Positions 38,054 through 47,344 of a stretch of 64,000 nt of DNA are shown here, piece after piece. The DNA is taken from assembly GCF_009811415.1 (NCBI RefSeq), contig NZ_BLIG01000016.1, positions 42,114 to 106,113 on the forward strand, read 5' to 3'. Every line of letters starts with the position of its first letter. Positions within the stretch are counted from its first letter, which is position 1. This stretch comes from Alteromonas sp. KUL106 (lineage in GTDB: Bacteria > Pseudomonadota > Gammaproteobacteria > Enterobacterales > Alteromonadaceae). Below the pieces are notes generated by a model. That model was not told the origin of the DNA, did not search any database, and worked only from the letters and a program-made list of their open reading frames with translations. The position numbers and the translations under genes were made by a program.

Positions 38054-39856
38054 ATGGCCGATCAACTTATTCCCCGCCGTGAAATGCAATTTCAGCTGTA
38101 CGAGGTATTAAATACCGCTGGGCTATGCGAAAAAACACGTTTTGAAGAGCACAATGTGGAAACCTTCAATGCCGTCATCGATATGGCAGAGAAAATGGCA
38201 GAAGAGTTATTTCTTCCACATAACGCGGTGGCTGATAAAAATGAGCCTACGTTCGATGGCACTAAAGTATCGATGATAGACGACGTAAAAGTGGCGTTTG
38301 ATACCTACAGAGAATCAGGCTTTATAGCGGGTCATTTCGACTTTGAAGATGGCGGTATGCAGCTTCCTGTTACTGTAATGAATGCCTGTGCGGGTTATTT
38401 CCTTGCGGCGAACCCATCTTCTACTGCTTATCCATTTTTAACGGCGGCAGCTGCCAATGTGATTAAGCATTTCGCCTCAGACGACATTAAAAATGCGTTT
38501 TTGTCGAAAATGCTAACGGGTGATTTTACAGGCACCATGGCGCTAACTGAGCCTCATGCAGGGTCGTCTCTTGCTGATATTCGTACATCTGCAAGGCTTC
38601 AGGATGACGGTACGTATCGCGTAAAAGGCAGCAAGATTTATATCTCAGGCGGTGAGCATGAGCTCTCTGACAATATCGTTCATCTAGTGCTGGCCAAAAT
38701 CCCTGGTGGCCCGGCTGGTGTAAAAGGCATTTCACTGTTTGCTGTGCCTAAATATCGCTTAGATGCTGACGGCAACCCAGATGTACGCAATGATGTAACC
38801 CTTGCAGGCCTTATCCATAAAATGGGTTATCGAGGTACCACCTCAACTGCACTGACCTTTGGCGAAAACGGCGACTGCCACGGTTATCTTATTGGCGAGC
38901 CGCACCAAGGTTTGCGCTATATGTTTATGATGATGAACGAAGCCCGCATTGGTGTGGGGTACGGTGCCGCTATGATAGGGTATCGTGGTTATCGCTATTC
39001 ACTTGAATACGCCAAAGATCGCACCCAAGGTCGCGCTGCGCCAAATCTAGCCCCAGAAGACGATCCCACGCCTATTATCAACCATGGCGATGTGCGACGT
39101 ATGCTGTTGGCTCAAAAAGCTTACTGTGAGGGTGGTATGTCGCTTTGTTTATACGGCAGCATGCTCATCGATGAAATGGAAACAGAAGCTGACAATGAAA
39201 AACGTACCGAGCTTTCTCAACTTTTAGATCTGTTAACACCAGTTTTTAAGGCATGGCCGTCAGAGTTTGGCCCCAAAGCTAACGATTTGGCGATTCAGAT
39301 TTTAGGTGGAGCGGGCTATACCCGCGAATATCCTGTTGAACAATGCTGGCGCGATAACCGCCTAAACCCAATTCATGAAGGTACCAATGGTATTCAGGCG
39401 TTAGATCTGTTGGGAAGAAAGCTATGGCAGCATGACGGCAAAGGACTACAAGTTTTACTAGCGCGTGTAACAAGCGACATGAAGCGCGCAGAAACACCAA
39501 GAGCCCAAGCGCTTGCTGCAAAATTAAAACCTTATTTAGACCAGCTCGGCGCCTTAATTCAACAGGCGGCTGCAGACCTGCGTTCTGACAAGCAGCCCGT
39601 GTTATTAACCAATGCAAGTTGCTTCTTGAATATTTTTTCAAGTTGCGTGGTGAGCTGGATTTGGCTGCGCCAAGCTAATGTTGCCGAACAAGCGCTTGCT
39701 AGCGGCGCAGGGGAGCAAGATGTTGATTTTTATGAAGGTAAACTTGCCGCAGCAGAATACTTTTTAAATTGGGAATTGCCGCTAGTCAGTCGCGACATTG
39801 AAGTGCTCTCTTCACGAGAGGCGACATGCAACAACGTCAAAGCTAGTTATTTTTAA
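38054..39856 (+). CDS. Acyl-CoA dehydrogenase, 600-residue type (DmdC-like)
   Basis: 600 residues: extra N-terminal segment, then the acyl-CoA dehydrogenase core with FAD/substrate motif TGDFTGTMALTEPHAGSSLADI, KGSKIYISGGEHEL, HKMGYRGTTSTALTF, and the C-terminal catalytic-loop region NPIHEGTNGIQALDLLGRK. Size and motifs match the long acyl-CoA dehydrogenase group that includes 3-methylthiopropanoyl-CoA dehydrogenase (DmdC) and fatty-acid forms; substrate not resolved. Electrons would go to ETF. First gene of an operon with two SDRs. Confidence 0.9.
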   Translation: MADQLIPRREMQFQLYEVLNTAGLCEKTRFEEHNVETFNAVIDMAEKMAEELFLPHNAVADKNEPTFDGTKVSMIDDVKVAFDTYRESGFIAGHFDFEDGGMQLPVTVMNACAGYFLAANPSSTAYPFLTAAAANVIKHFASDDIKNAFLSKMLTGDFTGTMALTEPHAGSSLADIRTSARLQDDGTYRVKGSKIYISGGEHELSDNIVHLVLAKIPGGPAGVKGISLFAVPKYRLDADGNPDVRNDVTLAGLIHKMGYRGTTSTALTFGENGDCHGYLIGEPHQGLRYMFMMMNEARIGVGYGAAMIGYRGYRYSLEYAKDRTQGRAAPNLAPEDDPTPIINHGDVRRMLLAQKAYCEGGMSLCLYGSMLIDEMETEADNEKRTELSQLLDLLTPVFKAWPSEFGPKANDLAIQILGGAGYTREYPVEQCWRDNRLNPIHEGTNGIQALDLLGRKLWQHDGKGLQVLLARVTSDMKRAETPRAQALAAKLKPYLDQLGALIQQAAADLRSDKQPVLLTNASCFLNIFSSCVVSWIWLRQANVAEQALASGAGEQDVDFYEGKLAAAEYFLNWELPLVSRDIEVLSSREATCNNVKASYF

Positions 39857-39933
39857 TCGGTAAAAACAACAAGTATGCGCAACGTTCTTTAAATATAGAC
39901 GTTGCGTTAGTCCACTAAATGGGAGTACAGCTA

Positions 39934-40701
39934 ATGAATGTAGCTGCAAATGTTGAAGGCAAGCATATTCTTATCACGGGCGGTGGCTCGGGTATTGGTG
40001 CCGCATCAGCTCGCGTGTTGAGTGCGCGTGGCGCAATCGTCGGTGTTGCCGATTTAAACGAAGACAACGCAAAAGCACTGGCTGAAGAAATTGTTGCTGC
40101 AGGTGGTAAAGCCTATTCGGTGGCAGTGGATGTTACCGAACCCGCTCAGGTCAAAGCTATGTTCGATACGGCGTTTTCTCACAGTGAAAAAATTGATGTG
40201 ATTATTAACAATGCTGGTATCGATCATTTTCCTGCGCCGCTCACTGAAGTAGACGACGCCATGTTTATGAAAAATATCCAGGTCAATTTAGCTGGCGTAT
40301 GGTATTGCATGAAAAATGCGCTTAAACATATGACGGCAACGGGCGGTGGTCACATTATCAATATTGCCTCAGTAGCTGGCTTGCGCTCTGCGCCCATGAT
40401 AAGTGCCTACAGCGCTTCGAAACACGGAGTTGTGGGGCTTACCAAATCAGCGGCAGTAGAGTACGCAAGAGCCAACATTCGTATTAATGCCGTTTGCCCA
40501 AGTTTTGTAGACACGCCTATGGTGCAGGGTGTGTTGTCAAAATTGGACGAAAGAGGTCAAAAGGGACTGATTGGCGCGAACCCAATGAAGCGTCTGGGTA
40601 AACCTGAAGAGATTGCCAATGCCATTGCTTGGTTGTGCAGTGACGAGTCGTCATTTATGACGGGGCAGTCAGTAGTACTCGATGGGGGGATGTTGGCCTA
40701 G
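39934..40701 (+). CDS. Short-chain dehydrogenase/reductase
   Basis: 255 residues, classical SDR: TGGGSGIGAASARVL cofactor loop, ADLNED after beta-2 (an acidic residue favouring NAD), NNAGID, catalytic Ser in IINIASVAGL, YSASKHG with Tyr-x3-Lys, PSFVDTPM and the C-terminal TGQSVVLDGGML. Likely acts on a hydroxyacyl-CoA or alcohol in the acyl-CoA pathway encoded upstream. The start 39934 is chosen because GGGAG lies 9 bases before it. Confidence 0.9.
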   Translation: MNVAANVEGKHILITGGGSGIGAASARVLSARGAIVGVADLNEDNAKALAEEIVAAGGKAYSVAVDVTEPAQVKAMFDTAFSHSEKIDVIINNAGIDHFPAPLTEVDDAMFMKNIQVNLAGVWYCMKNALKHMTATGGGHIINIASVAGLRSAPMISAYSASKHGVVGLTKSAAVEYARANIRINAVCPSFVDTPMVQGVLSKLDERGQKGLIGANPMKRLGKPEEIANAIAWLCSDESSFMTGQSVVLDGGMLA

Positions 40702-40777
40702 GGCAAGCACTCCAACACGCGTTAATAAACAAAATTAAGCACACAGCACGTTATCAGCAAGAATTAAGGACATGACA

Positions 40778-41539
40778 ATGAAGAACTTATTTGATTTAAC
40801 AGGAAAAGTGGCACTGGTTACAGGTGCTAGCCGTGGTATTGGTGAGTCTATAGCTCGTTTGCTTGCCCAGTATGGCGCACACGTTATTGTATCAAGCCGA
40901 AAAATTGACGGCTGTGAGGCGGTTGCTTCTTCAATTCGCGACGCAGGCGGCAAGGCAACCGCGCTTGCGTGTCACGTGGGTGAAATGGAGCAAATTACAG
41001 AAGCTTTTAATGTCATTAAGCGCGATTTCGGCAAACTGGATATTCTTGTAAACAATGCGGCGGCCAACCCTTATTTTGGCCATATTTTAGATACTGACTT
41101 AGGTGCCTACAACAAAACCGTAGACGTAAACATTCGTGGTTATTTCTTCATGTCGATTGAAGCGGGCAAAATGATGAAAGAGCAGGGCGGCGGCGTCATA
41201 CTTAATACTGCGTCTGTAAACGGTATAACGCCGGGTGACATGCAGGGTATTTACTCTATCACTAAAGCGGCGGTTATCAGCATGACTAAATCATTTGCTA
41301 AAGAGTGCGGTAACCTGAATATTCGTGTAAACGCATTATTGCCTGGTTTAACCGATACTAAATTTGCCTCAGCATTAACGACCAATGAGCAAATCTTAAA
41401 GCACGCGCTTAAAGTTATACCACTGGGGCGCGTCGCTGACCCAGATGAAATGGCGGGCACGGTATTGTATTTGGTATCAGATGCGTCTACCTATACGACC
41501 GGCACGACAGTGGTGGTAGATGGTGGTATGCTAGCGTAA
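40778..41539 (+). CDS. Short-chain dehydrogenase/reductase
   Basis: 253 residues, classical SDR: TGASRGIGESIARLL, SSRKIDGCE after beta-2 (Arg suggests NADP), NNAAANPYFGH, catalytic Ser in LNTASVNGI, YSITKAA with Tyr-x3-Lys, TTGTTVVVDGGMLA end. ATG 40778 is 7 bases after TAAGGA, whereas ATG 40772 is only one base after it, so the second is chosen. Clearly a distinct paralogue of the preceding SDR, in the same operon. Confidence 0.9.
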   Translation: MKNLFDLTGKVALVTGASRGIGESIARLLAQYGAHVIVSSRKIDGCEAVASSIRDAGGKATALACHVGEMEQITEAFNVIKRDFGKLDILVNNAAANPYFGHILDTDLGAYNKTVDVNIRGYFFMSIEAGKMMKEQGGGVILNTASVNGITPGDMQGIYSITKAAVISMTKSFAKECGNLNIRVNALLPGLTDTKFASALTTNEQILKHALKVIPLGRVADPDEMAGTVLYLVSDASTYTTGTTVVVDGGMLA

Positions 41540-41564
41540 TTAAATACATTTACGAGATACGACC

Positions 41565-42023
41565 ATGCATATATGGGTTGACGCAGATGCGTGCCCTGCA
41601 GTGATCAAAGACATTCTCTTTAAGGCAGCTAGGCGTACCAAGCTGCCTTTGTCTTTGGTGGCTAACCATTCTATGTCTGTTCCACCAGACAAGCACATAA
41701 CCTTAACGCAAGTTCCGTCTGGCTTCGATGCTGCTGATGATTACATTGTAGAAAAGTGTGAAGCAGGTGACTTGGTGATTACTAACGACATTCCGCTAGC
41801 CGCTGATGTGCTGGCAAAAAATGCGCTAGCGTTGAATAATCGTGGTGAGGAATACGACAAGTCGTCTATCAAGCAGATACTGGGTATGCGAGATTTTATG
41901 GACACTATGCGCTCAAGCGGCGAGCACACCGGTGGGCCCAAAGCGTTTTCACAACGTGACAAACAAAACTTCGCCAATGCCCTAGACCGACTTCTTACCC
42001 AAGGCCTTCGCAACCTCAAATAA
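41565..42023 (+). CDS. yaiI: YaiI/YqxD family protein (UPF0178)
   Basis: 152 residues with [43 protein letters not shown] and [10 protein letters not shown], the fixed signatures of the UPF0178 group. The acidic residues resemble PIN/NYN nuclease sites, but no activity is established. It follows the SDR gene by 25 bases and may be read from the same transcript. Confidence 0.9.
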   Translation: MHIWVDADACPAVIKDILFKAARRTKLPLSLVANHSMSVPPDKHITLTQVPSGFDAADDYIVEKCEAGDLVITNDIPLAADVLAKNALALNNRGEEYDKSSIKQILGMRDFMDTMRSSGEHTGGPKAFSQRDKQNFANALDRLLTQGLRNLK

Positions 42024-42026
42024 AAT

Positions 42027-42144
42027 AATGGGGTCAGAGTACATTAATTTTGGGGTCAGAGTACATTTCTATAGCGCGATCTGATCAGCGAAAATAATGG
42101 GGTCAGAGTACTTTAATACTTAAAAAAAGTACTCTGACCCCATT
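42027..42144. repeat. Cluster of four GGGGTCAGAGTAC repeats with a 19-bp hairpin
   Basis: Direct copies at 42027-42042, 42052-42064 and 42096-42111, and an inverted copy at 42129-42144. The last two pair as a perfect 19-bp stem (42096-42114 with 42126-42144) around an 11-base loop. Repeats of this type flank REP-associated tyrosine transposases in many Gammaproteobacteria; no such transposase lies in the window, so these would be non-autonomous copies. The hairpin may also act as a terminator behind yaiI. Confidence 0.8.
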
Positions 42145-42149
42145 CTGTT

Positions 42150-42401
42150 TTAGCAGTCTCCGCCACCGCCATCACTGCTGCAAGATGAGCTTGAGCTGCT
42201 GCTTGGCGTGTAAACCGCTGAGGCTCCATCGCTTTGAGAACCAGACGTGCTGCCGCGAGTCCTTGAAATGAATGTCATTAAGAACACCAACGCACATAGT
42301 GAAACAATAGCGATAGAGGCTTTCCACTCGCCAGTTATTGCACCGCCGTAACACGAGTATGCAGCCACAGCTAAACTCGCAAGTCTTATTAGCAACCTCA
42401 T
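42150..42401 (-). CDS. Small membrane protein with Ser-rich, Cys-ended tail
   Basis: 83 residues: two hydrophobic stretches (LLIRLASLAVAAYSCYGGAI and ASIAIVSLCALVFLMTFI), then a polar tail with an eight-Ser run and a final SSDGGGGDC. Strong AAGGAGAGG ribosome site before the ATG. I do not recognise a family. The Gly-rich, cysteine-ended tail is unusual. It is framed by repeat copies on both sides (42129-42144, 42487-42502), the nearer one only six bases after the stop codon. Confidence 0.6.
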   Translation of the reverse strand: MRLLIRLASLAVAAYSCYGGAITGEWKASIAIVSLCALVFLMTFISRTRGSTSGSQSDGASAVYTPSSSSSSSCSSDGGGGDC

Positions 42402-42486
42402 AACCTCTCCTTTTCACTAGAAGGCATGAGGGGTGAAAAATGCTCTCAGCCCCTCACTTTTACCGTTCTTTAATGGGGGCAGAAAA

Positions 42487-42502
42487 GTACTCTGACCCCA
42501 TT
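42487..42502 (-). repeat. Fifth GGGGTCAGAGTAC repeat copy (inverted)
   Basis: GTACTCTGACCCCATT, identical over 16 bases to the inverted copy at 42129-42144. It lies between the small ORF and the 3' end of the S46 peptidase gene. Confidence 0.8.
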
Positions 42503-42511
42503 ATTTGGTGG

Positions 42512-44677
42512 TTATTTAACGATGGTCATCTCTTCTATGAGGTTCGTTGCACCGTCAACATATTCCATAACCCACAACATGTAGCGGCTATCTACGTGGA
42601 TGGTACGGGTGGTCTTCGGGTCAAAATCCCAATCGGAATTCACACTCTCAAACGTACCGTCAAATAACAAGCCGATGAGCTCTGCATTTGCGTTAAGCGT
42701 TGCCGAACCTGAGTTTCCGCCTGTTGAATCTAAATCCGTTAGGAAGTTTACTGGCACGCTGTTAATCGCATCTAGCTTGTAAGAGCCGTATTGTTTGTCT
42801 TTAATCAGCTCAAGCTGTTTTTTAGGTGAGTCGAAAGGTGTCTCGCCTGTGTCTTTCTCAGTTATGCCTTCAAGACGAGTGAAGGGTTCGTAAATTAGCC
42901 CGTCTTTTGGCGAACCGCCCATGACGTTACCGTAAGTAACGCGCAGTGTGCTGTTTGCATCTGGATATGCAAGGCTGCCCAAAGATTTTTGCCATTCAAT
43001 AATGGCACTCATGTATTTAGGGCGAAGCGCAGCAGCTTTACCACTTAGCGTTTTGCTCTTATCTTCAATAGCCATTTCGGTATCGAAAAGTGCGACCGCA
43101 AGTTTAATGAACGGGTCGTTACTGCTTTCAAAATCAGAGCGGCTCGCTGTTAGCCATTTCAAGCGGTTTTCGGTACTGGTAAGCGAAGTATTATCGTAAA
43201 ATGCTTCTAATTTCTTCTGCAGCGTCTTGCTATCGGTATTACCATCAATGCCTACTGCTTTGTCGAACGCAGCTACGCGGTTTTCTTCTGGCTGTTCTAA
43301 ATACATGCTTATCATTTTTTGCCAAACAGCCTGATCTACCACTGGATCAAAGCGGCGTTCAATACGTTCAACACCTTCTTTGATACGAATTTGGTCACGC
43401 TCCTGAAATCCTGATTCACGCTCTGCATCTGGTTTTTCTCTTTCGATGGCATTGCGGTAAAGGGTTTGGGCAGACGACAATAGTTGTGCACGACTTAGGT
43501 TGTTGTACCAGAAGTTTTGCTTGTTCATTTGCATCTGTTCAGCACTAACCGCATCAAGGTCTGCAAGGGCTTTTTTCAACTCTCCCTTGTTGTTCTTTTC
43601 AAGCCATGCCGCAAGTTGCTCTTCACGCTCAGCGCGACGCGGAACCAGCCCAACACGTTTGGCGCCAGAAAGCTGACCTAACGTATTTTTATGGAAGTTG
43701 TTTAGACCCGCTAATAATGCTTCGTATTTAATACGCGCATCGCTGCCTTCTTCAGATGCACTTTCAATCGTTTTAATCCACGCATCAACCAGTTCAAGAT
43801 AAGTTGGATATAGCCAATCAAACGTATACGAAACTTGTGATAAACGTGCATAGCGATTAGTAGAGCCAGGGTAGCCCGCTGCCATCACAAAGTCGCCGTC
43901 TTCAAGTCCAGCGGCTGAAACTTTTAAGAAATGATCAGGTTTAAACGGCACGTTCTCTTCACTGTAGTCAGCTGGTTTACCGTCTTTCCCTACATAAGCG
44001 CGATAGAAAGAGAAGTCTCCCGTGTGGCGAGGCCACATCCAGTTATCGACGTCACCACCGTATTTTCCAATTGAATCGGCAGGAGCATAGGCGATACGCA
44101 CATCACGAATTTCCATTTGCTTAATGAGTTTGTACTCAAGGCCTTGGAAAAATGAGGGGACAGAGCAGCGGAAGCCTGCTTCAGATTCACATTCTGCAAT
44201 TAACGCTTTTCTATTCGCTTCAATGAGGTCGTAGCGCTCGCGGCCTTTAACGTCATCACTGATGCCACCAATGACCTTGTCAGTTACATCAGAAAAATCG
44301 ACCGTAACGAACATGCGAGTCCCCGGAGCGGCCGGCAGCTCTTCACCAATTTCTTTCGCTAGAAACCCATCTTTTAAATAGTTGTTTTCTGGGGTGCTGT
44401 TGTACTGTACCGAGCCACGTGCGCAGTGGTGATTGGTCACTGCTAAGCCTTTTTCAGAGACAAATGATGCAGAACAACCACCAAGTGAAACAATAGCGCC
44501 CATAGGAAACGCAGTTAAGTCGTTAATGCTGCTGGCAGGAATTGCCAAACCCGTTTCTTTTAAATCGCCGGCAATTGAAGGGAGTTGTTCTGGCGTGAAC
44601 ATGCCTTCCTTAGCATTAACTTGCATTGCACTGCCAAGTAGCGCGGCAGAAAGACAGAATACACTTACTTTAGACAT
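42512..44677 (-). CDS. S46 family dipeptidyl-peptidase, DPP7 type
   Basis: 721 residues. Signal peptide (VFCLSAALLGSAMQVNA), then EGMFTPEQLP, catalytic His in AVTNHHCARGSVQYNS, GGDVDNWMWPRHTGDFSFYR with the triad Asp, and nucleophile Ser656 in DSTGGNSGSATLN. The S1-determining residue 18 positions after the Ser is Gly674 (LLFDGTF); in known S46 enzymes Gly here goes with DPP7 (hydrophobic P1) and Arg with DPP11 (acidic P1). A periplasmic exopeptidase releasing dipeptides. ATG 44677 is chosen for AAGGAT upstream and the signal peptide; the longer frame to 44752 lacks both. Confidence 0.92.
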   Translation of the reverse strand: MSKVSVFCLSAALLGSAMQVNAKEGMFTPEQLPSIAGDLKETGLAIPASSINDLTAFPMGAIVSLGGCSASFVSEKGLAVTNHHCARGSVQYNSTPENNYLKDGFLAKEIGEELPAAPGTRMFVTVDFSDVTDKVIGGISDDVKGRERYDLIEANRKALIAECESEAGFRCSVPSFFQGLEYKLIKQMEIRDVRIAYAPADSIGKYGGDVDNWMWPRHTGDFSFYRAYVGKDGKPADYSEENVPFKPDHFLKVSAAGLEDGDFVMAAGYPGSTNRYARLSQVSYTFDWLYPTYLELVDAWIKTIESASEEGSDARIKYEALLAGLNNFHKNTLGQLSGAKRVGLVPRRAEREEQLAAWLEKNNKGELKKALADLDAVSAEQMQMNKQNFWYNNLSRAQLLSSAQTLYRNAIEREKPDAERESGFQERDQIRIKEGVERIERRFDPVVDQAVWQKMISMYLEQPEENRVAAFDKAVGIDGNTDSKTLQKKLEAFYDNTSLTSTENRLKWLTASRSDFESSNDPFIKLAVALFDTEMAIEDKSKTLSGKAAALRPKYMSAIIEWQKSLGSLAYPDANSTLRVTYGNVMGGSPKDGLIYEPFTRLEGITEKDTGETPFDSPKKQLELIKDKQYGSYKLDAINSVPVNFLTDLDSTGGNSGSATLNANAELIGLLFDGTFESVNSDWDFDPKTTRTIHVDSRYMLWVMEYVDGATNLIEEMTIVK

Positions 44678-44783
44678 GGGTAATCCTTGTTCTTGTCGTT
44701 GAACTCGGGCGCGTTGATCTTTGCTGTGCACTTTTGCAGCAAAGGTCAACACACCCTAATTATTATTAATTAAATAATACAAA

Positions 44784-44801
44784 GTTAACGTTTACGTCAA
44801 C
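44784..44801. promoter_or_regulatory. Palindromic operator upstream of the S46 peptidase
   Basis: GTTAACGT-TT-ACGTCAAC, 17 of 18 bases identical to the etf operator at 24483-24500, about 107 bases before the peptidase start. Suggests shared control; see findings. Confidence 0.55.
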
Positions 44802-44924
44802 ATTGTTACAGCGTAACTATTATTCTTTGTTTAACCCAAGAAAAAGCGCTGGGAGTAAGTCGAAAATTTGTTAGGAAGTGTGTCTGTGTGCAAATGACAG
44901 CACAAAGGGAGTGCGTTACTGGTA

Positions 44925-44953
44925 GGAAAAAAGGCAGAGTATCTACTCTGCCT
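44925..44953 (-). terminator. Terminator after the aromatic/aspartate aminotransferase
   Basis: GGCAGAGTA / TACTCTGCC stem with a two-base centre, followed by six T on the minus strand, 31 bases after the stop. Confidence 0.87.
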
Positions 44954-44982
44954 CTTGGATTCTGGAAATCGTTAGGCCGCGA

Positions 44983-46173
44983 TTAAAGCACCGAAACTAA
45001 TGCTTTGGCTAGTGTTTCTACGTTTTCTTGATTGATACCCGCGATGTTTACGCGGCTTGAGTCAACAAAGTAGACACTGTGCTTTTCACGTACTTCGCGC
45101 ACTTGCTCAGGTGTGATACACAAGAATGAGAACATACCTTTTTGGTCGTTTACGAAGCTAAAGTCTTTAGGTGAACCATTGTCGTGAAGGTTTTGAACCA
45201 GCATCGCTCGAAGTGTTTTCATGCGATCGCGCATTTCGTTAACTTCAGATACCCACTCATTGTTCAGTGCTTCGTCAGCCAGGATTATGTCAACCAATGC
45301 ACCGCCGTAGCTTGGTGGCATAGAGTATATACCACGTGCGATTGATTGAATCTGGCCCTGTGCAATTTTACGGGTTGCTGAATCTTCAGTGATAATGGCG
45401 GCTAAACCAACACGTTCGCGGTATAGGCCGAAGTTTTTAGAGCAAGACGCCGCAACGATAACCTCTGGAAGGTTTTCTACTAACAGGCGCATGCCGTATG
45501 CGTCCTCTTCTAAGCCTTCACCAAAACCTAAATAAGCCACATCAATGAAAGGTAAAAATTCACGCTCCTTTGCAACTTCTAGCACTTCATCCCACTGTGC
45601 ATTGGTAAGGTCAGCACCTGTAGGGTTGTGACAGCAACCATGAAGAAGAACGATATCGCCTTTTTCAGTTTTGCGAAGGGTCTCCATCATCGCATCGAAA
45701 CGAATGCTCGCTGACGCTTTATCGAAATACGGGTAAGTTTCAATTTTAAGGCCCGCAGATCCAATAAGTGGAATGTGGTTTGCCCATGTAGGGTCGCTTA
45801 CCCATACTTTGCCGTTTTCGTTACAACGAACAAGCAGCTCTGAAAGGATGCGTAGCGCACCGCAACCACCAGGTGCTTGAACCGCTGCAACGCGGTCTGC
45901 AAGAAGTACTGGGCTATTCTTACCTAAAAGCAAAGACAACATACCGTCGATAAAACCTTGGTTGCCCTGAGGCGTGATGTAGGTTTTGCTTTTTTCTGTG
46001 TCTAAAAGTACTTTTTGTGCTTTAGCAACACTTGAAAGAATAGGGGTATTACCTTGCTCATCTTTATAAACGCCAACACCTAAATCGATTTTATTTGGGT
46101 TGGTGTCTTCACGAAAAGCAGCTGACAGGCCAAGAATTGGATCTGGGGCGAGATGGGGTAATACTTCAAACAC
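44983..46173 (-). CDS. tyrB: Aromatic/aspartate aminotransferase
   Basis: 396 residues, fold-type I class Ia: MFEVLPHLAPDPILGL start, KIDLGVGVYKDEQG, VQAPGGCGALRI, SDPTWANHIPL, HGCCHNPTGADL, PFIDVAYLGFGEGL, PLP Lys in SCSKNFGLYRER, SMPPSYGGALV, and substrate Arg in SSRVNIAG. Length and start fit AspC/TyrB; the two cannot be separated with certainty by eye, and aromatic activity is favoured from the residue pattern only. GAGGA precedes the ATG. Monocistronic. Confidence 0.88.
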   Translation of the reverse strand: MFEVLPHLAPDPILGLSAAFREDTNPNKIDLGVGVYKDEQGNTPILSSVAKAQKVLLDTEKSKTYITPQGNQGFIDGMLSLLLGKNSPVLLADRVAAVQAPGGCGALRILSELLVRCNENGKVWVSDPTWANHIPLIGSAGLKIETYPYFDKASASIRFDAMMETLRKTEKGDIVLLHGCCHNPTGADLTNAQWDEVLEVAKEREFLPFIDVAYLGFGEGLEEDAYGMRLLVENLPEVIVAASCSKNFGLYRERVGLAAIITEDSATRKIAQGQIQSIARGIYSMPPSYGGALVDIILADEALNNEWVSEVNEMRDRMKTLRAMLVQNLHDNGSPKDFSFVNDQKGMFSFLCITPEQVREVREKHSVYFVDSSRVNIAGINQENVETLAKALVSVL

Positions 46174-46320
46174 GATATGTCCTCACGTTACGTTGGTATG
46201 CAAAAGATAGCAGGCGGGCATTATGCCACTGATGGTAGAAAAAACGACCCCTAAAAGTTGAAAATATTTCAATTCTTCGAAGAAAGAAAACGTAAACGAA
46301 AGTTTCATTTCAAAAAACCA

Positions 46321-47103
46321 TTAGATTGTAAAAGAAAAAACGCGGATTTCTCGTGTTTCGCCATGGTCTGAAAACCGTCGCTCTTTCCAAGTGATGGTAT
46401 TGTTCTTATCAACTAAAAGAAGAGTAGACGTGCGCGTGCCGTATTTTTCGGTGTGAATAAAAATGGATGATAGCGCTTTTTCCCATTCGTACCCTATGCC
46501 TGTATCGGGTAGCATGGCATCGTCAGCTTTGCTGTCGTGGCGCAAAATATCAAACAAGTCGTCATCATTTATATTGCCTGCTTTCGATATATAATCGTTC
46601 AAAGCAGTCACACCATGTGTGACCTTAGGCCATGGCGTGGCAATATCAGCGTTTGACAATCCGTACACTCCGCTGCCGATAAAATGGGTCGAATTGTTTA
46701 CGTTGTTGTAAACCTGAAGCGCGTTGACATGACCAAATAACAAGTTATAGCCGTTGTATTGTTGGCGGGAATTTTTCAAGAACGCTAAATAGTGTGATTG
46801 TGCTTCATGGTTCGCATCGACGGGGTTTTGCTTCAACCAATTAGCCACTAATTCTCCTCTAGATACCGCATTTTTATTGACGTTTTGAGGGTCTCTCACG
46901 TTAGTAAGTGCTGCAATATTACCGGTACGCGTAACACCCATCCAGGTGCCGTTGGCTTCTAAATCTTGGCCAGCAAGTAAATACGGGTGAGTGTCCCAGA
47001 ATGCAGAGGGCGCGGTGGGTCTTGCATAAAACTCATCACGATTGGCAGCGATGATAAGCGGATAGTCGTCTCGCATTTTGTTGGCGATAAATAAAATACA
47101 CAT
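46321..47103 (-). CDS. NRDE family protein (TANGO2-like)
   Basis: 260 residues beginning MCILFIA, with the defining AANRDEFYARPTAP, then DLEANGTWMGVTRTGNIAALTNVR and SRGELV. The Cys at position 2 would become an N-terminal nucleophile after Met removal. The eukaryotic relative TANGO2 affects haem handling and lipid metabolism; the bacterial role is open. No clear ribosome site before the ATG. Confidence 0.9.
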   Translation of the reverse strand: MCILFIANKMRDDYPLIIAANRDEFYARPTAPSAFWDTHPYLLAGQDLEANGTWMGVTRTGNIAALTNVRDPQNVNKNAVSRGELVANWLKQNPVDANHEAQSHYLAFLKNSRQQYNGYNLLFGHVNALQVYNNVNNSTHFIGSGVYGLSNADIATPWPKVTHGVTALNDYISKAGNINDDDLFDILRHDSKADDAMLPDTGIGYEWEKALSSIFIHTEKYGTRTSTLLLVDKNNTITWKERRFSDHGETREIRVFSFTI

Positions 47104-47344
47104 AAGGTAATTAAGCCTTTCCCCGTTTAGCTGTAAGTATGCGATGCTGTTAACAATTGCGTTACAATTGCATTTTGATTACTCTTCGTCAAAATGCGCA
47201 CAATTCGACGTTTCTCTTTCATTAACAATATGCGGGTACAATCCAAAAAATTAAGCGCAATGAGTTGTGACTTATCGTAACGAAGCTCGGTCAATTAAAA
47301 TAGCTTTTAAACCGAGTAAATGTAGTAAAAAGAGCATAATAATA

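Noticed and set aside
42172..42417. Alternative minus-strand frame overlapping the small Ser-rich ORF
   Set aside because: Its start lies before the ribosome site and its composition is not protein-like; the frame with AAGGAG is preferred.
46283..46305. Another ACGTAAACG match upstream of the aromatic/aspartate aminotransferase
   Set aside because: Only half of the palindrome is present, so it is not counted as a third operator of the etf/S46 type.
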